A stretch of 64,000 nucleotides of DNA, taken from contig CM049311.1 in NCBI GenBank assembly GCA_026874595.1, positions 71,222,453-71,286,452 of the forward strand, read 5' to 3'. This stretch comes from Sipunculus nudus (taxonomy: Eukaryota > Annelida > Sipuncula > Golfingiida > Sipunculidae). Position numbers and translations under genes: made by a program. The notes under the pieces are model-generated. The model saw only the letters and a program-made list of their open reading frames with translations, was not told where the DNA came from and did no database searches. Every line of letters begins with the position of its first letter. The first letter of the stretch is position 1. Shown piece after piece: positions 60,835-64,000 of this stretch.

Positions 60835-62212
60835 GTTGGGTCCTATAACACGGGTTCTATTATTTTTACTTTTACTTCTTAATCCATCTATGACTATTAC
60901 TATTACTATTACTTGGCTTCTATTATTATTAATATTACCTTTCTATCAACTAGTGATATGAGCATGTGCTCACCTTGGCCTCTACGTTACCCAACCCGCC
61001 ATAAGTGAAACTTTAAAGTGTTCGTATAATCAAATTGTAACTTTTGTAATTTTGTCCTTAATTAAAAATGAAATCGAAAAGTTTTAAATCAATAAGTATA
61101 AATGCGATTTCTCTCAAAATTAATGCACACAATTCGGCTTAGATCATCATTATTTCCAGGAAGTTCATGATCAGTCCAGCATGAACCCTTTTCTGGCAGC
61201 TTCATATTCACCGCGTTTAAAGACACTGTATTTTACATTTCATTATAAACTTCACGCAATGTTTGAAAGAAAATTAAATGAAAATCTTCATGATAAGCAC
61301 AATTTTAAAAGAAAAAAGTAAGGCCTGAATAATCTTGAAAAACAAAACAGAAAAAAAGTTAAAGTAATGTTTGGGGCATTTTAGTGTAATTGAATATTAT
61401 CGGTTCTTGTTTAACAAAACATAAACCCAGTATTACACACGAATATCTGTATACCCTTTCATTATAGAATTAAATGTGCACATAGTCCATCGTTCTTGTA
61501 GCATACAAATTCAACCTATTCATGTTCATCAAAACAAAAAAGTCGTGTGAATTCTGTGTCTACCACCAGTTTATATCATCTCCTTGGATTTGTCCTTTTA
61601 TTATCTTGAGCAAGAATCGTACAAGCCATAGTGCTCAGACTGCAATACTGAAGAGTACAAACAGGTTCTTATTCACTGTCTGTTGCACCATTGATTAACT
61701 CCTCAGAGGTTATATGTCTGTCAGACTGTTCACTTCTGAAGTTCTCAATCATCAGCAGCACTGCAGCAGCACTGTCTTGCTTCAGCTGACAATAACTTGC
61801 CCCACACAATGTACCAACTGACCAAGCATTAGTGCAAAATATACTGACCAAGCCTAGTTGATGGATCTGTAACCAAGCCCAGCCCAGGGTTTATCTAACT
61901 GGTTATCACCTCAAGCCAGTGCCTGATGCCACGTGTAGTGTCAACAGGACCATGACTGCATCTTGCATGTACTAATCACACAACGTTAGCCTTTTCCTGT
62001 GTTTCAATACAAATGCTCGTTCCCTAACCTATTTTGGGCATGGGTTGTAAAAGTTAAAGTAATAGTTATTATTCTATTACTTAGGGTTCTATTTCTATTT
62101 CTATTACAGATTGAAATTTCTTGATTATTACTATTTCATTTACTATAGCTTTGAAAACATTTGAAAACATAATTTTCTATTACTATTACTATAACATATA
62201 GCTATTAAACCA

Positions 62213-62213
<1 letters not shown>
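60832..62213. other. Spacer flanked by (AT)n and TATTAC-rich stretches
   Basis: 60855-60960 and 62050-62200 are both rich in CTATTACTATTA-like motifs next to (AT)n tracts. A 60-codon frame on the minus strand at 61669-61851 has no recognised domain. Confidence 0.4.

Positions 62214-62274
<61 letters not shown>
62214..62274. repeat. (AT)n microsatellite
   Basis: About 30 AT dinucleotides. Confidence 0.95.
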
Positions 62275-62277
<3 letters not shown>

Positions 62278-62439
62278 TGATTCGCAAAGTCAACCAATTA
62301 ACGAGTTTATGAACTAAATTGAAAAATTAATGAGATCTTTTTTCATTAACAAGCATTTTATTGGGCCCTTTCGGAAATTCACCGGAAATTTACCGGTCAA
62401 TTTTAGGCCCCTCAGGTTACTTCTGATTAAAAACTCCAT

Positions 62440-62815
62440 ATATATTGGGGTTGGGGGGAAGTGGGGTGGGGGGTGGGGGGAATTGCATCCGCATAAACCC
62501 AACCCTGTCTTACACGTTATGTAATCCATTGATAGCGATTCTTGAGACCAGAACGAGGTATCAATTTATAGCCTTGGTGTCCATATATACTTCCCACCAA
62601 GTGGCGTCAATTTATCTTCTGGGGGGGGGGGGGGGGTATGGGATGGGAGGAATTATCAAAGTTGGGACAACTTCTTTATGAACACACACACACACACATA
62701 TATATTTCCAATACATGTATATCAATATTATTTTCACTCAATATCAGTGGGGGTGTATCCCCATTCCCATTATACCCCCTCCCCCTTATTTGAAGCCCCC
62801 GTGCTGACGTTATGG
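62440..62815. repeat. G-tract cluster, with possible second G-tract element
   Basis: 62447-62481 has repeated GGGG runs. 62593 starts AAGTGGCGTCAATTTATCTT followed by an 18-base G tract. 62776-62812 has CCCCCTCCCCC and AAGCCCCCGTGCTGACG, which reads on the minus strand like the left end at 59094. Together 62593-62812 could be a 220-bp element of the same type. An (AC)n tract lies near 62682-62698. Confidence 0.4.
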
Positions 62816-63085
62816 TTTCATTATACCTGTTCTATCTCTCGCAAGTTGAATGACTATCCGAGCTCGAGACGGAGTCTTATTACTCTTAAGAAAACAAACA
62901 TGTTACATGCGGCTAGAAGGGTTAACATTGAATTTATTTTGAATTAATATTTAGATAGTTAAGATCTCCATGATCAGCATGGCAAACCTTTAGGTCCCCT
63001 TAATATCCTGTCAGAAAATATTCCCACAAATTATAATCTGACATTTAATTTTACTTTTCATAAATTTTAATATTCCATAAAAAAA
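62816..63085. other. Spacer before the 27-bp array
   Basis: Nothing recognised. Confidence 0.3.
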
Positions 63086-63946
63086 TCCAAGGCCTTCGAG
63101 TCCAGGTCCTAGTCCAAGACTGTCAAGTATAAGTCCGAGTCCAAGACCGTGAAGTACAAGTCCTAGTCCGAGACGGTCAAGTACAAGTCCTAGTTCAAGA
63201 CCGTCAAGTACAAGTCCTAGTTCAAGACCGTCAAGTACAAGTCCGACCCAGGACCGTCGATGCAAGGTCCTAGTCCGAGACCGTCAAGTACAAGTCCGAG
63301 TTAAATGACCGTCAAGTACAAGTCCGGGTCCAAGACAGTCGAAACCGGGCCTCGGTCCAGGAAATTCAGGCACAAGTCCTAGTCCGAGACCGTCAAGTAC
63401 AAGTCCTAGTCAAAGACCATCAAATAAAAGTCCTAGTCCAAGACCGTCATGTACAATTCCTATCCCATAACGGTCAAGTACAAGTCCTTGTCTGAGACAG
63501 TCGAGTCCAGGTCCTAGTCCAAGACATTCAGGTACAAGTCCGAGTCCAAGACGGTCAAGTACAAGTCCTAGTCCAAGACTGTCGAGTTCAGGTCCTAATC
63601 CAAGACGGTCGAGTCCATAACCTAGTCTAAAACCGTGAAGTGCAAGTCCTAGTCCAAGACTATCAAGTACAAGTCTTAGTCCAAGACCATCAAGTAAAAG
63701 TCCTAGTCCAAGACCGTAATGTACAAGTCCTATCCCAAGACCGTCAAGTACAAGTCCTAGTCGAAGACTGTCGAGGCCAGGTCCTAGTCCAAGACCGTCA
63801 AGTTCATAAGCTAGTCCAAGACCGTCAAGTACAAGTCCTAGTCGAAGACTGTCGAGGCCAGGTCCTAGTCCAAGACCGTCAAGTTCATAAGCTAGTCCAA
63901 GACCGTCAAGTACAAGTCCTAGTCCAAGACCTTATAGTACAAGTCC
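63086..63946 (+). repeat. 27-bp tandem repeat, about 32 units, close to the window end
   Basis: The unit is GTCAAGTACAAGTCCTAGTC plus CAAGACC, with many point variants. 27 bp is nine codons, so frames stay open: VQVLVQDRQ repeats on the + strand (63640-63987) and LGLVLDGLE-type repeats on the - strand (63011-63265). Each unit looks like two related half-units (AAGTACAAGTCC and TAGTCCAAGACC). Confidence 0.92.
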
Positions 63947-64000
63947 ACCTTGCCCTGGGAAATCGGCAACCTTTATACATTGTCTAATACTATTATCCCC

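Noticed and set aside
61669-61851. 60-codon minus-strand frame ending GATDSE.
   Set aside because: It has balanced composition, but there is no recognisable domain, no clear splice context and no second copy in the window.
63011-63265. Minus-strand leucine/glycine repeat frame.
   Set aside because: A translation of the 27-bp array; the frame is not kept through the array.

Overview
The window looks like nuclear DNA of a lophotrochozoan animal, most probably a bivalve mollusc. It is AT-rich, has one intron-rich gene on the + strand, and is dense with dispersed repeats, tRNA-derived SINEs, (AT)n tracts, poly-G/C tracts and large tandem arrays. The bivalve call is an inference from repeat style. 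No species-specific gene was recognised and nothing could be aligned.

Region 1 (about 2.5-31.8 kb) holds a CEP295 (KIAA1731/Ana1-type) centriole protein gene in 14-15 coding exons. I traced it by splice sites, reading phase and remembered family motifs (SPNE...LQKEE, LGEGHREA, AALPPPP, DGRAAAEEEEKRL, AFEDVY, LALEP, HPLEETARIR). The model closes in frame at about 935 codons. It stops at a TGA in a large last exon, well short of the vertebrate protein, so 3' exons or a longer isoform may be missing. The introns carry a 38-bp repeat rich in donor-like AGGTAAGT, an 894-bp inverted-repeat element, a 29-bp minisatellite that begins at the exon 3 donor, several SINE remnants, and a 6.9-kb BEL/Pao retrotransposon.

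The BEL/Pao element (13691-20555) is structurally complete: two 390-bp LTRs differing at one base, a 5-bp target duplication (GTCAG), gag, protease, RT, RNase H and integrase. It has a stop codon in the first catalytic motif of RT and a frameshift before integrase, so this copy is recent but apparently not autonomous.

Region 2 (31.8-39.6 kb) is gene-poor. It is filled with copies and fragments of an element with structured ends: a 5' hairpin, and a 3' end with CAGCTGAGC and the palindrome GACCCATGGGTC.

Region 3 (39.6-48.4 kb) is an 8.8-kb array of about 184 copies of a 48-bp unit. Since 48 bp is 16 codons, long frames stay open on both strands. I read these as a by-product, not genes. The array has higher-order structure: a 2468-bp block is present twice almost identically, and a 566-bp block is repeated near the right end.

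Region 4 (48.4-64 kb) holds a diverged duplicated flank, one convincing terminal exon of an unknown gene (51266-51396) followed by a triplicated AATAAA-bearing repeat, a decayed LINE (about 53.5-56.0 kb) inside a dispersed repeat, G-tract elements, (AT)n tracts, and a 27-bp array running to the window end. Apart from the CEP295-like gene, the BEL/Pao element and the LINE remnant, I found no protein-coding unit that I can name.
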